Source: Sphingobium sp. AP49
GTDB taxonomy: Bacteria > Pseudomonadota > Alphaproteobacteria > Sphingomonadales > Sphingomonadaceae
Length of the DNA stretch: 64,000 nucleotides
Reading direction: 5' to 3'
Assembly: GCF_000281715.2 (NCBI RefSeq)
Contig: NZ_CP124576.1
Coordinates: 317,501 to 381,500, forward strand
The translations under genes and the position numbers were made by a program. The notes below the pieces were generated by a model. It did not search any database and was not told where the DNA came from. It saw only the letters and a program-made list of their open reading frames with translations. Positions 16,706 to 24,524 of the stretch are shown here, one piece after another (position 1 is the first letter of the stretch; each line of letters begins with the position of its first letter).

Positions 16706-19252
16706 ATGTCCGTCACGAAGGTTCAAACGATTGCATTGCTCATGGCTGGCGCGGCAGAGGTTATTTCAATCCCAGCAACATGGGCCAAGGACGATCCGGC
16801 TATCGTCATCGACTTGCCTGCGCAGACGCTCGACCAATCTCTGCGCGCCGTTGCCTCGAGCGCTGGCTGGGAAATTTACATGTCTGCCAGCGATATCGAG
16901 GGCATTGCCGCTGCCCCGCTCAAAGGCAATCTGACACCGAGTGAAGCTATTGGTCGGCTCCTCAAAACCACCGACCTCGAAGCTAAGATCGTGGATGGAG
17001 CCGTGATCATCCGCTCGAAGTCGATCAGCGATGAAAATTCGAGAGACATCATCACCGTCACCGGCAGCCGGATTACCGGGGCGCCGCCGTCGGCTCCCGT
17101 TCGCGTCATAACGGCCGAAGATATGCGTCGTGGCGGACAAGCGGACTTGGGCGAGGTCATACGAAGCTCGCCGGTGAATTTTGGCGGAGGGCAGAATCCC
17201 GGTGTCGGCACCAGCCAGGGCAACAGCGACGTCAACGTCAACGGATCATCGTCCCCCAACCTGCTCGGCCTGGGCCCTAATGCCACTTTGACGCTGCTGA
17301 ATGGCAACCGCCTCAGCTACACCGGTCTTAATTCTGCCGTCGACATCAGCGCCATTCCCGCAACTGCAGTGGATCGTGTCGAAATCATCACGGACGGCGC
17401 TTCGGCGATTTACGGCGCCGATGCCGTGGCCGGCGTCGTCAATGTCATTCTGAAGCGCGACTATGAAGGCGTCAGCGCGCTGGCAAGAGTCGGGGGTTCG
17501 ACCGATGGCGGCAATTTCCAGCAGCAATATAATCTGACGGGTGGCGCCAAGTGGGCCGGAGGCGGAATTCTCGCCGTTCTGGACCATTCGTCCAACTCCG
17601 ACATTCCAGCATCGAGCCGTTCCTACGCCAAAAGCATGGCGACGGATTCATCGCTTTACCCCAGGCTCGGGCGCGATAGCGCGCTGATAAGCCTCTTCCA
17701 GGACATTGGCAGTCAGCTGAAGGCCAATGTCGACGTGATGTACAAGGACGGAAGGCAAGATGTGATCGCCGGCTTCCTTGAGGGACAGCCGCACACCGCC
17801 AGCGGCGCGGCGGTCCGGGCAGACACCCGGTCGTGGCTTGTCGCCCCGTCGCTTACGGCCAGCCTTGGCGCATCCTGGAATCTGCATCTCCTGTCGTCGT
17901 TCGGCGCCGACAAATCCCAGACTCATTCGGACATCTTCGCGGGAGGCTCGGTTTATGGGGCAAGTTATCGGCAATATGACAATGATGCTCAGTCGATCGA
18001 ATTGAACGGCGACGGCCCGCTTTTCAGCCTACCGGCCGGCGAGGTTCGCGTTGCATTGGGCGGCGGCTATCGCCGTACCGGCATCGAACTGACCACCACC
18101 ACATTGGGCGTCACGAGCAACGCCTTCAAGCAGCACAGTGAAAACGGATTTGGTTTCGCCGAACTGCTGGTCCCGATCCTTTCGCCAGCACAGAATTCCC
18201 GGCTGGGGCGTGCGCTTCGGCTGACGGGAGCATTCCGCTACGAGGCGAACTCAGGCACGGATTCCGTCGCGCTTCCGAAATTGGGGCTCGTCTATGAGCC
18301 ATTTGATGGCCTGGCGATAAAGGGTAGTTGGGGCCGCTCATTCCGCCTCCCGACCCTGTATCAGCGATATGGAAGCTACTCCGCCGTCCTATATCAGACC
18401 GCCAGATATGCCACGGGCTTTCCAGCCGACTCGACCATGATAATCTTGGGGGGCGCGAACGCCGACCTGAAACCCGAGAAATCGGAAAGCTGGACCTTCT
18501 CGGCGGAATTCCGTCCAGTCGAACATCCCGAATTCACCGGCAGCATCAGCTTTTTCCATTTTGATTACACCGATCGTGTTGCAACGCCACTGACGTCTGC
18601 GATCGGCGTACTCAACAATCCGATCTATAACAGCCTCGTCACGCTCGACCCGTCCACCTCCTTGCAACAGTCGCTGATCAGCGGTGCAGCGATCGGTCTG
18701 CAGAATGGCACGACCGGCACTTATGATCCCAGCCGGGTCGTCGCAATTCTGGATGGCCGCGACCGAAACATGGCACGCGAGATCTACAAAGGCATCAGCC
18801 TTTCCATGCGCTACCTGATCGGAGACCCGGATCGCGAGGCGCTCGATCTCAGCTTCGATGGCAATTGGATCGATAGCAGCAGGCAATTGTTCGACGGCCT
18901 GCCGACGGTCGATCTTTCCGGCACCATATTCAACCCGCCCAAGCTCAAGGGCCGGGTTGGTGCCAGCTATGTCACACCGCGGCTCACCCTCTCTGCATTC
19001 ACCAATCTGAGTTCAAGCATTCTCGATAACCGGAGGCTGCCAGCTTACCGCCTGCGCGCGCTCGCGACCCTAGATCTTTCTGCCATCGCCAAGGTGGGAG
19101 GCGGCTTCGAATTGGGCGCTAATATGCAGAATGTCTTCAACGCCAAGCCCCCGTTGATCGTCACAGGCTCTGGTTATGACACGCCCTTCGACACGACCAA
19201 TTACTCCCCGATTGGGCGCTTTCTCTCCATCCAGATCCGCCGGTCGTGGTGA
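16706..19252 (+). CDS. TonB-dependent transducer/receptor of the lasso-peptide system
   Basis: The 848-residue receptor has a signal peptide, an N-terminal STN signalling domain at about residues 25-105 (IDLPAQTLDQSLRAVA...EAIGRLLKTT), a TonB-box region (RDIITVTGSRI), a plug and a large barrel ending in a terminal Trp. An STN domain next to sigma/FecR genes marks it as a transducer that reports ligand binding. In lasso clusters of Caulobacter and relatives this receptor is encoded beside the isopeptidase and is thought to import the lasso peptide. The start at 16706 follows a run of Gs with good spacing; a start four codons earlier is possible. Confidence 0.88.
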   Translation: MSVTKVQTIALLMAGAAEVISIPATWAKDDPAIVIDLPAQTLDQSLRAVASSAGWEIYMSASDIEGIAAAPLKGNLTPSEAIGRLLKTTDLEAKIVDGAVIIRSKSISDENSRDIITVTGSRITGAPPSAPVRVITAEDMRRGGQADLGEVIRSSPVNFGGGQNPGVGTSQGNSDVNVNGSSSPNLLGLGPNATLTLLNGNRLSYTGLNSAVDISAIPATAVDRVEIITDGASAIYGADAVAGVVNVILKRDYEGVSALARVGGSTDGGNFQQQYNLTGGAKWAGGGILAVLDHSSNSDIPASSRSYAKSMATDSSLYPRLGRDSALISLFQDIGSQLKANVDVMYKDGRQDVIAGFLEGQPHTASGAAVRADTRSWLVAPSLTASLGASWNLHLLSSFGADKSQTHSDIFAGGSVYGASYRQYDNDAQSIELNGDGPLFSLPAGEVRVALGGGYRRTGIELTTTTLGVTSNAFKQHSENGFGFAELLVPILSPAQNSRLGRALRLTGAFRYEANSGTDSVALPKLGLVYEPFDGLAIKGSWGRSFRLPTLYQRYGSYSAVLYQTARYATGFPADSTMIILGGANADLKPEKSESWTFSAEFRPVEHPEFTGSISFFHFDYTDRVATPLTSAIGVLNNPIYNSLVTLDPSTSLQQSLISGAAIGLQNGTTGTYDPSRVVAILDGRDRNMAREIYKGISLSMRYLIGDPDREALDLSFDGNWIDSSRQLFDGLPTVDLSGTIFNPPKLKGRVGASYVTPRLTLSAFTNLSSSILDNRRLPAYRLRALATLDLSAIAKVGGGFELGANMQNVFNAKPPLIVTGSGYDTPFDTTNYSPIGRFLSIQIRRSW

Positions 19253-21423
19253 TGTTGATGCGCGTGGGAACATGCCTGACCATCTTGCTGACACTCGCGG
19301 CGGCACAGCCGATGGTGGGCCGTACGGTCGCGGCTCAAGGCCGCTCCTGGACCATGGACGACATATTGGCGATCCCTGCAGTGGCCGGCACCGCGCTGGC
19401 CGATGACGGACGAACGCTTGCCTACATCCTTCGGGTCGCAAACCGAAAGGAGAACCGCACGGAGTTCGAACTCCATGTGACCAACTTCCAGCCGGATGGA
19501 GACAGGATCCTTGCCCGTTCCATCTGGATGGAAAGGCTCCAGGCCGTTCCCGGCAAAATGGCCTGGAGCCTATTGATCGATCAGGGACAAGGCGTTCAGC
19601 TCTATCAGTTCGGCAACAACGGCGCCATGCAAGCCCTTGTCGTCAATCCCGAGCCAGTCCTGGTCGGATCAGCCGATGGTGCACAATTCGGCTATGGCTT
19701 CACCGGGCCAGTACGCTTTGGCCTTGCCTATTATGACTGGTCACCCGACGGGCGTCGGCTCTTCTACTCACTGCTGCGCGCGGAGGACGAAAAGGGAGAA
19801 ATCCGGCATGATGAAGACGTCACGCGGCTGACCATCTATCGGCGACGAGGCCCGAGGGTCACGGCACATTTCTTCCTGAAGGAGGATGGTGGTCCGCCGC
19901 TCTGGATCGCTGACGTTTTCGGCCCTGATCGGGTTGGGCGCTATATGGGCGGCATGCCGATCTGGCACGATGATGCGCTCGACTACGCACTTCAGGCAGA
20001 CAATCTCAATGTGCCCCATATCCAGCGTTACCGCTGGCGGTTCGAGGATCGCAAAAGCCGCCCTCTTGACGAAGGACCCGCGCTGTTCGCCGATCGCATC
20101 GCGGGACCTCATGACGGAACGGTCGCGATCGAGCGCGTCAACCAGCAGCGTCGCTTGAGAGAGCGAACAATCGATGGCCGCTTGATCGACTATGGGGTGC
20201 TTGATGCCACATTGTCGGACGCTCGATCCCCTGGACATTGGCGATCTCCAGACGGGAGTGTGGCACTCATAGCAGTCCGCTTCACGAGCGCGGGCCGCTA
20301 TGGCCTGATCCGCCTAGATACTGCTGGCAGAGTGGCGCGGATCGAGGTTCCTGAAAGCCTGACCCATTGCAGCTTCGCGCCCAGCCTATCCGTAGGCGTC
20401 TGCGCGCGCGAGGGTGTGACGCGGGCGCCATCCTTCGTACGGGTCACGGTCGGCACAGGAAGGATAGAAGCGCTTCAACCCCTGTCGCCGCGACATGATG
20501 CGATTACGCCGCTTCGCGTGGAAACCCGCATCCTGACAAACGCCTACGGATACCGTGCGCGAAGCCTGATCATTTATCCTCGAGCGTATAAATCCGGGCA
20601 GCGCTACCCCGCTGTGCTTGTCACGCATGGTTCCGACGCGGATGAACGGTTCGGGTCGAAGGATATACAATGGGATTATCCGATTCAGCTCTTCGCTGAA
20701 CGCGGATATATGGTCATACTGGCCAATGAGCCCGACGTCTCGCAAAGTGACGAGCTGGTAAAGGCTTCGGCAGATCGCAACATGTGCGGCGGGGCAACGC
20801 CGCCTGCGGAAATACAGCGCCTGGGTTGGCTCAATCAAATTGAGAGCTTCCGTGTAATATTGCATGCGCTTGATACAGAAGGCCTGATCGATCCCAGGCA
20901 TGTCGGCATTGCAGGGTACAGCTATGGCTCCCAGATCGCGAATGTTGCCGTCACCCAGGCTGATCTGTTTTCAGCTGCATCCAGCGGCGATGGGGGGTTC
21001 CTCGAACCAACCAGCTATCGCACGCACCAATGTGTCTACCGGGCTATCTATGGCGGGGCTCCTGGCGATCCTGTTGCCCAGCCAAATTATGCCGCTTTGG
21101 CCCCTTCCTATCGAGCGCGCTTCGCTCAGGCGCCCGTGCTGCAGCAGATCGCCGAACCACATGAGTCCGCGATCGATTTCCATCAGGCATTGCGCGCTGC
21201 GCAGATCCCCTCGGAAATATCACTTTATCCCGGAGAGAGCTGGGCGTCGGACGAGACGCATTTTTTCCATCTGCCCTCAAATCAGCTGGGCGCCATGGCG
21301 GAGAATCTGGAGTGGTTTGATTATTGGCTACGGGATCTTCCACCCTCAGCTGGACCGGATGGCGCGCGACGCGCGCGATGGGAGGCCATGCGGCTTGCGC
21401 GGCCCAAGTCAGGCGATCGATGA
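19252..21423 (+). CDS. Lasso-peptide isopeptidase (S9 prolyl-oligopeptidase family, AtxE-like)
   Basis: The 723-residue enzyme has an N-terminal hydrophobic export signal (CLTILLTLAAA), a propeller region and a C-terminal alpha/beta hydrolase domain. The nucleophile is Ser557 in GYSYGSQ and the catalytic His is likely His670 in SDETHFFH. Enzymes of this type beside lasso clusters (AtxE of astexins) open the isopeptide ring bond of the threaded peptide. The identification rests on the S9 fold plus context; the family alone would only give 'peptidase'. The ATG overlaps the receptor's TGA, so receptor and isopeptidase are made together. It ends nine bases from the cyclase gene that converges on it. 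Confidence 0.85.
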   Translation: MLMRVGTCLTILLTLAAAQPMVGRTVAAQGRSWTMDDILAIPAVAGTALADDGRTLAYILRVANRKENRTEFELHVTNFQPDGDRILARSIWMERLQAVPGKMAWSLLIDQGQGVQLYQFGNNGAMQALVVNPEPVLVGSADGAQFGYGFTGPVRFGLAYYDWSPDGRRLFYSLLRAEDEKGEIRHDEDVTRLTIYRRRGPRVTAHFFLKEDGGPPLWIADVFGPDRVGRYMGGMPIWHDDALDYALQADNLNVPHIQRYRWRFEDRKSRPLDEGPALFADRIAGPHDGTVAIERVNQQRRLRERTIDGRLIDYGVLDATLSDARSPGHWRSPDGSVALIAVRFTSAGRYGLIRLDTAGRVARIEVPESLTHCSFAPSLSVGVCAREGVTRAPSFVRVTVGTGRIEALQPLSPRHDAITPLRVETRILTNAYGYRARSLIIYPRAYKSGQRYPAVLVTHGSDADERFGSKDIQWDYPIQLFAERGYMVILANEPDVSQSDELVKASADRNMCGGATPPAEIQRLGWLNQIESFRVILHALDTEGLIDPRHVGIAGYSYGSQIANVAVTQADLFSAASSGDGGFLEPTSYRTHQCVYRAIYGGAPGDPVAQPNYAALAPSYRARFAQAPVLQQIAEPHESAIDFHQALRAAQIPSEISLYPGESWASDETHFFHLPSNQLGAMAENLEWFDYWLRDLPPSAGPDGARRARWEAMRLARPKSGDR

Positions 21424-21431
21424 TCGCCGAG

Positions 21432-23156
21432 CTAGCCGGCCCACTGGCGAGCCCAGCTTTCCACCCCGGCAAGACCGAGCAGGCGGCGGGCATCCGCTCG
21501 GTCATAGGCCGGTCTGCCTGACGGCGCATCCGGCGGCGGCACAGCGCATATGAGGTCATGCTCAGCGAGGAAGCCGGACTTGAGGAAGGACAATATCTTG
21601 CGCTCATTGTCCCAATAATATCGGTCGAGAAAGCCCGCCGGCCCGCCTTTGGTCCGGCGGGCGGTAATGGCAGGCGGCAGATCGGACGAAAAGGCGCGGC
21701 GCGCCATGGAGCGATCGATCCCGGCTTCCACCCATTGCCAGCTGGGTATGCCCAGGCAGACCTCCATGACCGACTGGGCCAGTAACGGCGCTATTGTCGG
21801 CGGCTGGAAGCGCCGGTCATGAAAGCCTTCATAGCCTACAGCTCGGGATAATGCGCGAATATGCGCGGCTGCGCCGGGTGCGAGGCCCTCGGGCGGTGTC
21901 AGCCAAGGATGGATAGCGATCCTTTCCTTCGCCGCATCCAATCTCTTGATGTTGAGAAAGCCAGGAGTGCCTTGCGCTGCCTTGCGCGGACCACGTGCGA
22001 GATGCCGCAAGATATGAAGCAGAATGGTGGCATAGGAAGCGTCGTGCAATCTCGAAACATCCTGGATCGACGCGATAACAGCCTTGGCGCCAGCTGCGTC
22101 TCGATAGCGATCGAGGATCGGCACAATCGAATGGGTCATTCCAAAGACATTATCCCCGCCATGGCCCGTGAAGAACGCTGCAATATTATGTTGTGCTGCA
22201 ACCATGGCCTGGGCCTTGGCAGTGCTTTGGGCATAATGGGCCATCAGCGGACGCGCAGTATGTGCGACAATGGGCTGCTCAAAATCGATGGCATCCAGGT
22301 CATAAGGATAGATGTCGAGCGGCATGTCGAGCGCTTGGGCAACAAGCTGCGCATAGTATGTCTCATCACCCTCGCGGTCGGCCCAACGCATGTGGAAGCC
22401 CCGAGGCGAAGAAGTCGCCCCGGCGAGCCCCGCGCAGACGATCGAAGAATCCAGTCCACCCGACAGGCCCGACGAGATCGAGGCGAACTCACCAGCCCAA
22501 GTTTTGATCGCGTCGAGAACGGTGGCGCGCAGATGTTCGATCGAGGCAGGGCCAAGGCGCGCACGACCGGCTATATAGTCCCAAGGTTGCCAGAGAAGGT
22601 CCGAGCGCTGCTTTGATGGCCCGATGTGTAGCCGCCCGCCCGGCACAATTTCCCGCACTCCGCAGAGGCATGTCTGTTCGCCAGCGTGGAACGGATGCCA
22701 CATGTGGACAAGCAGCGCGTCCAGATCGACAGATATTCCATCTGATGCCGCGAAGGGAGATGTGCCCACCTGAGGCGCAATGACGATGCCCCCGTCAATC
22801 TCTCTCCAAAAAGCCGGCAGACCACCGGAGGGATCGCGGATTATGACGATGTCGCCGCCAGCAATCTGGAAGATGGCGACATAACTGCCCCAATAATCGC
22901 GTATCAGACTTTGCCCATGGGTTATGATGGCCGCATTGGTTTCGGCCGCGTTGAGCTCTTTGATCCGTCGACTGGGTAGCGCCTTCGTAAACAGATGCCC
23001 GATTATCGCGCCCTGCGTGCCGATCATCACGACAGGGTCGGACGTCCAAAGGTTGATAGGCACCGCGAGCGGCACCTTTGACATCTGGTCTGTCGCTGCA
23101 CCTTTAGATCCGACAGTCGCGCAGCGGACATAAGCCAGATAGCGCGACGCACTCAT
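21432..23156 (-). CDS. Lasso-peptide macrolactam synthetase (asparagine-synthetase-like C protein)
   Basis: The 574-residue protein has an N-terminal glutaminase-like domain without the catalytic N-terminal Cys, and a synthetase domain with the PP-loop SGGLDSS at 232-238. This is the C protein (McjC type), which adenylates the ring-forming Asp or Glu side chain and joins it to the N-terminal amine of the core. Further synthetase features include GHGGDNVFG and a C-terminal KGG motif (RRTKGGPAGF). The start at 23156 is set by an ATGA overlap with the B gene stop; the longer upstream frame lies inside B. Confidence 0.92.
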   Translation of the reverse strand: MSASRYLAYVRCATVGSKGAATDQMSKVPLAVPINLWTSDPVVMIGTQGAIIGHLFTKALPSRRIKELNAAETNAAIITHGQSLIRDYWGSYVAIFQIAGGDIVIIRDPSGGLPAFWREIDGGIVIAPQVGTSPFAASDGISVDLDALLVHMWHPFHAGEQTCLCGVREIVPGGRLHIGPSKQRSDLLWQPWDYIAGRARLGPASIEHLRATVLDAIKTWAGEFASISSGLSGGLDSSIVCAGLAGATSSPRGFHMRWADREGDETYYAQLVAQALDMPLDIYPYDLDAIDFEQPIVAHTARPLMAHYAQSTAKAQAMVAAQHNIAAFFTGHGGDNVFGMTHSIVPILDRYRDAAGAKAVIASIQDVSRLHDASYATILLHILRHLARGPRKAAQGTPGFLNIKRLDAAKERIAIHPWLTPPEGLAPGAAAHIRALSRAVGYEGFHDRRFQPPTIAPLLAQSVMEVCLGIPSWQWVEAGIDRSMARRAFSSDLPPAITARRTKGGPAGFLDRYYWDNERKILSFLKSGFLAEHDLICAVPPPDAPSGRPAYDRADARRLLGLAGVESWARQWAG

Positions 23157-23791
23157 CTCGCCAGGATGGGTTCGAAAGCGGCGATCCGATCGACTCTGTC
23201 GGCCATCAGCCTGTCTTCGCACTGAACCCAACAATGCGCCGCTATCGGCAACTGTACGCCAATGACCAAGGTCGCCTGGTGGCCGAAGCGTCGCAACATC
23301 CGCGAAATTGCGATGCTGCGCGCAAGACAGTGATTATCGAGCGGCAGGAACTGCCGCAGGAGGTGGAATGCAGCTGCGACCATGGCTTCGCTGAAGATTG
23401 GCAGTGTCAACCGCGGCTTTCCTGCCCCCTCCCGGACGCGATCCAAGATGGTCCGCAGCGCGTCGCGACGAACCTGAATCACAGCAATGGACAATGCAAC
23501 AAGTGCCACTGGTGCCAAAAGCCAACCATGCCTGAACTTGATCAGATCCAGATGACTGCATGTCGGAGCTACGGGTGCCGCTGCGCCTTCTGCGACCATT
23601 ATGCCTGGATCGAGCAGTCCTGCTCGGACCAGGGCCCCAATGTCCTCAGGGCCCGGCTTCATTGCGAGGAGGGCGGTCAGATGGTCTCTGGTTGGCCCGC
23701 GGACAAGCTGATATCGCTCGCTCGCAATATTGAGAATTACGGGCGTCTGTCCGATCAGGCAGGCATGTAAATCTCGTCCTATCTGTCGCAT
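23153..23791 (-). CDS. Lasso-peptide B protein: RRE domain fused to transglutaminase-like leader peptidase
   Basis: The 212-residue protein joins an N-terminal recognition element (about residues 1-75, beta-rich, binds the leader) to a C-terminal cysteine protease of the transglutaminase-like B2 type. Catalytic candidates are Cys155 in DNHCLARS, His186 in AAHCWVQ and an Asp near 193-198. It cuts the leader just before core residue 1. In many Gram-positive clusters these are two separate proteins; here they are one, as usual in proteobacteria. GGAAGG eight bases upstream sets the ATG at 23791 in preference to an earlier TTG. Confidence 0.9.
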   Translation of the reverse strand: MRQIGRDLHACLIGQTPVILNIASERYQLVRGPTRDHLTALLAMKPGPEDIGALVRAGLLDPGIMVAEGAAAPVAPTCSHLDLIKFRHGWLLAPVALVALSIAVIQVRRDALRTILDRVREGAGKPRLTLPIFSEAMVAAAFHLLRQFLPLDNHCLARSIAISRMLRRFGHQATLVIGVQLPIAAHCWVQCEDRLMADRVDRIAAFEPILAR

Positions 23792-23813
23792 TGCGATTTC
23801 CTTCCGCAAATCA

Positions 23814-23850
23814 AAAGGGCGCGCCGCTTTGGATGAGCGGCGCGCCCTTT
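23814..23850 (-). terminator. Perfect 15-bp hairpin between the lasso A and B genes
   Basis: AAAGGGCGCGCCGCT (23814-23828) is fully complementary to AGCGGCGCGCCCTTT (23836-23850) around a 7-base loop. It starts six bases after the precursor stop and ends 22 bases before the B start. On the minus strand it is followed by TTTTGATTT. It can act as an attenuating terminator or as a 3' stabiliser, giving more precursor mRNA than B-C mRNA. Confidence 0.85.
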
Positions 23851-23856
23851 CGACCT

Positions 23857-23994
23857 TCAGTCTTCGTCGGAAATGCCGGAAGCCTTGTACAGCGTGCCGT
23901 TGCCATCATCCTGGCCGATCAGCAGTACGCCGCGGGTGAGTTCGACTGCATCTCCCAGATCGACGATATCCTGCGAATGTGCATCACGTTCCAT
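23857..23994 (-). CDS. Lasso-peptide precursor (A protein, 45 aa)
   Basis: The leader is 21 residues, starting MERDAHSQDIVDLG and ending VELTR, with the conserved Thr at position -2. The predicted core is 24 residues: it starts GVLLIGQDD, continues GNGTLYKA and ends SGISDED. Gly1 can form an isopeptide bond with Asp8 or Asp9; Asp9 gives the nine-residue ring common in proteobacterial lassos. Leu14-Tyr15-Lys16 are candidates for the bulky plug residues, and the acidic tail resembles those of sphingomonad lassos. An ATG two codons earlier is only one base from AAGGAG, while this one is seven bases away, so it is preferred. It directly precedes the B gene. Confidence 0.92.
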   Translation of the reverse strand: MERDAHSQDIVDLGDAVELTRGVLLIGQDDGNGTLYKASGISDED

Positions 23995-24066
23995 GGTCAT
24001 TCTCCTTCAAATCAGCGACTCCACGTCGCAATTCGAAAGATTTCACGGAAACAATTCACCATCCAT

Positions 24067-24095
24067 TTTATAATTACATTATAATTTATGAACAA
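24067..24095 (-). promoter_or_regulatory. Predicted sigma-70 promoter of the lasso A-B-C operon
   Basis: On the minus strand TTGTTC (24090-24095) and TATAAA (24067-24072) are separated by exactly 17 bases in a very AT-rich stretch. The start would be near 24060, leaving an untranslated leader of about 65 bases. AT richness stands out from the rest of the window. Confidence 0.6.
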
Positions 24096-24213
24096 TTATC
24101 CAGATGCCACGGGGGTGTGCTAATAGTGACCGAGCAGTGAGGGCGTGCGTTGGGCACACGCACTGACCCCTTTAGCCTTTCAGCCTGGACATGCGGGCCA
24201 GTCGCCCGGTCAC

Positions 24214-24237
24214 CATCCACAATTGACTTTGTGGATG
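24214..24237 (-). terminator. Inverted repeat after the trb operon, possible terminator
   Basis: CATCCACAA (24214-24222) pairs perfectly with TTGTGGATG (24229-24237) across a 6-base loop, 75 bases past the last gene of the trb operon. No T run follows on the minus strand, so factor-independent termination is doubtful. Confidence 0.4.
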
Positions 24238-24311
24238 AAAGAGGGTGCGCAGCTCTACTTCACTGCGCAAGCGCAATTGCCCCCACATTGATGCCTATCG
24301 GGCTTTTGCTT

Positions 24312-24524
24312 TCAAACATTACGTCTGAAACCCCGATCGCTGGCCATGAAACGCTCCAGCATCGGGCCGATCAACCGCTCAATTGCCATGGGATGGGTCA
24401 GTCCGGTGTCGCTGGCATGGATGCGCGCATAAGCCGTCAGATCCCGATGTACCGCAGCGGAAAGTTCGACCGAGATTTTGACTGGCTTATCATCCTCGAT
24501 CGGTCCTAGCTTGAGTTTGACCAT
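24312..24524 (-). CDS. DUF2274 protein at the end of the trb operon
   Basis: The 70-residue protein begins MVKLKLGPIEDDKPVKI and has the DUF2274 pattern, with a ribbon-helix-like start and a helical end (PMLERFMASDRGF). DUF2274 genes commonly follow trbI in proteobacterial conjugation islands. Function unknown; DNA binding would be a guess. The start overlaps the trbI stop (TGATG). Confidence 0.82.
   Translation of the reverse strand: MVKLKLGPIEDDKPVKISVELSAAVHRDLTAYARIHASDTGLTHPMAIERLIGPMLERFMASDRGFRRNV

Larger units (their letters stand above)
24001..24311 (-). other. Intergenic region between the lasso operon and the trb module
   Basis: Apart from the lasso promoter there is no gene. It holds a hairpin-forming GTGCGT/ACGCAC pair near 24145-24163 and the inverted repeat at 24214-24237. 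The AT content is high from 24030 to 24120. This spacer is the border between two unrelated accessory modules. Confidence 0.55.

Noticed and set aside
24001..24311. A second lasso precursor gene upstream of the first
   Set aside because: No frame with a Thr at -2, a Gly start and an acidic residue at 7-9 could be found in either strand of this spacer.
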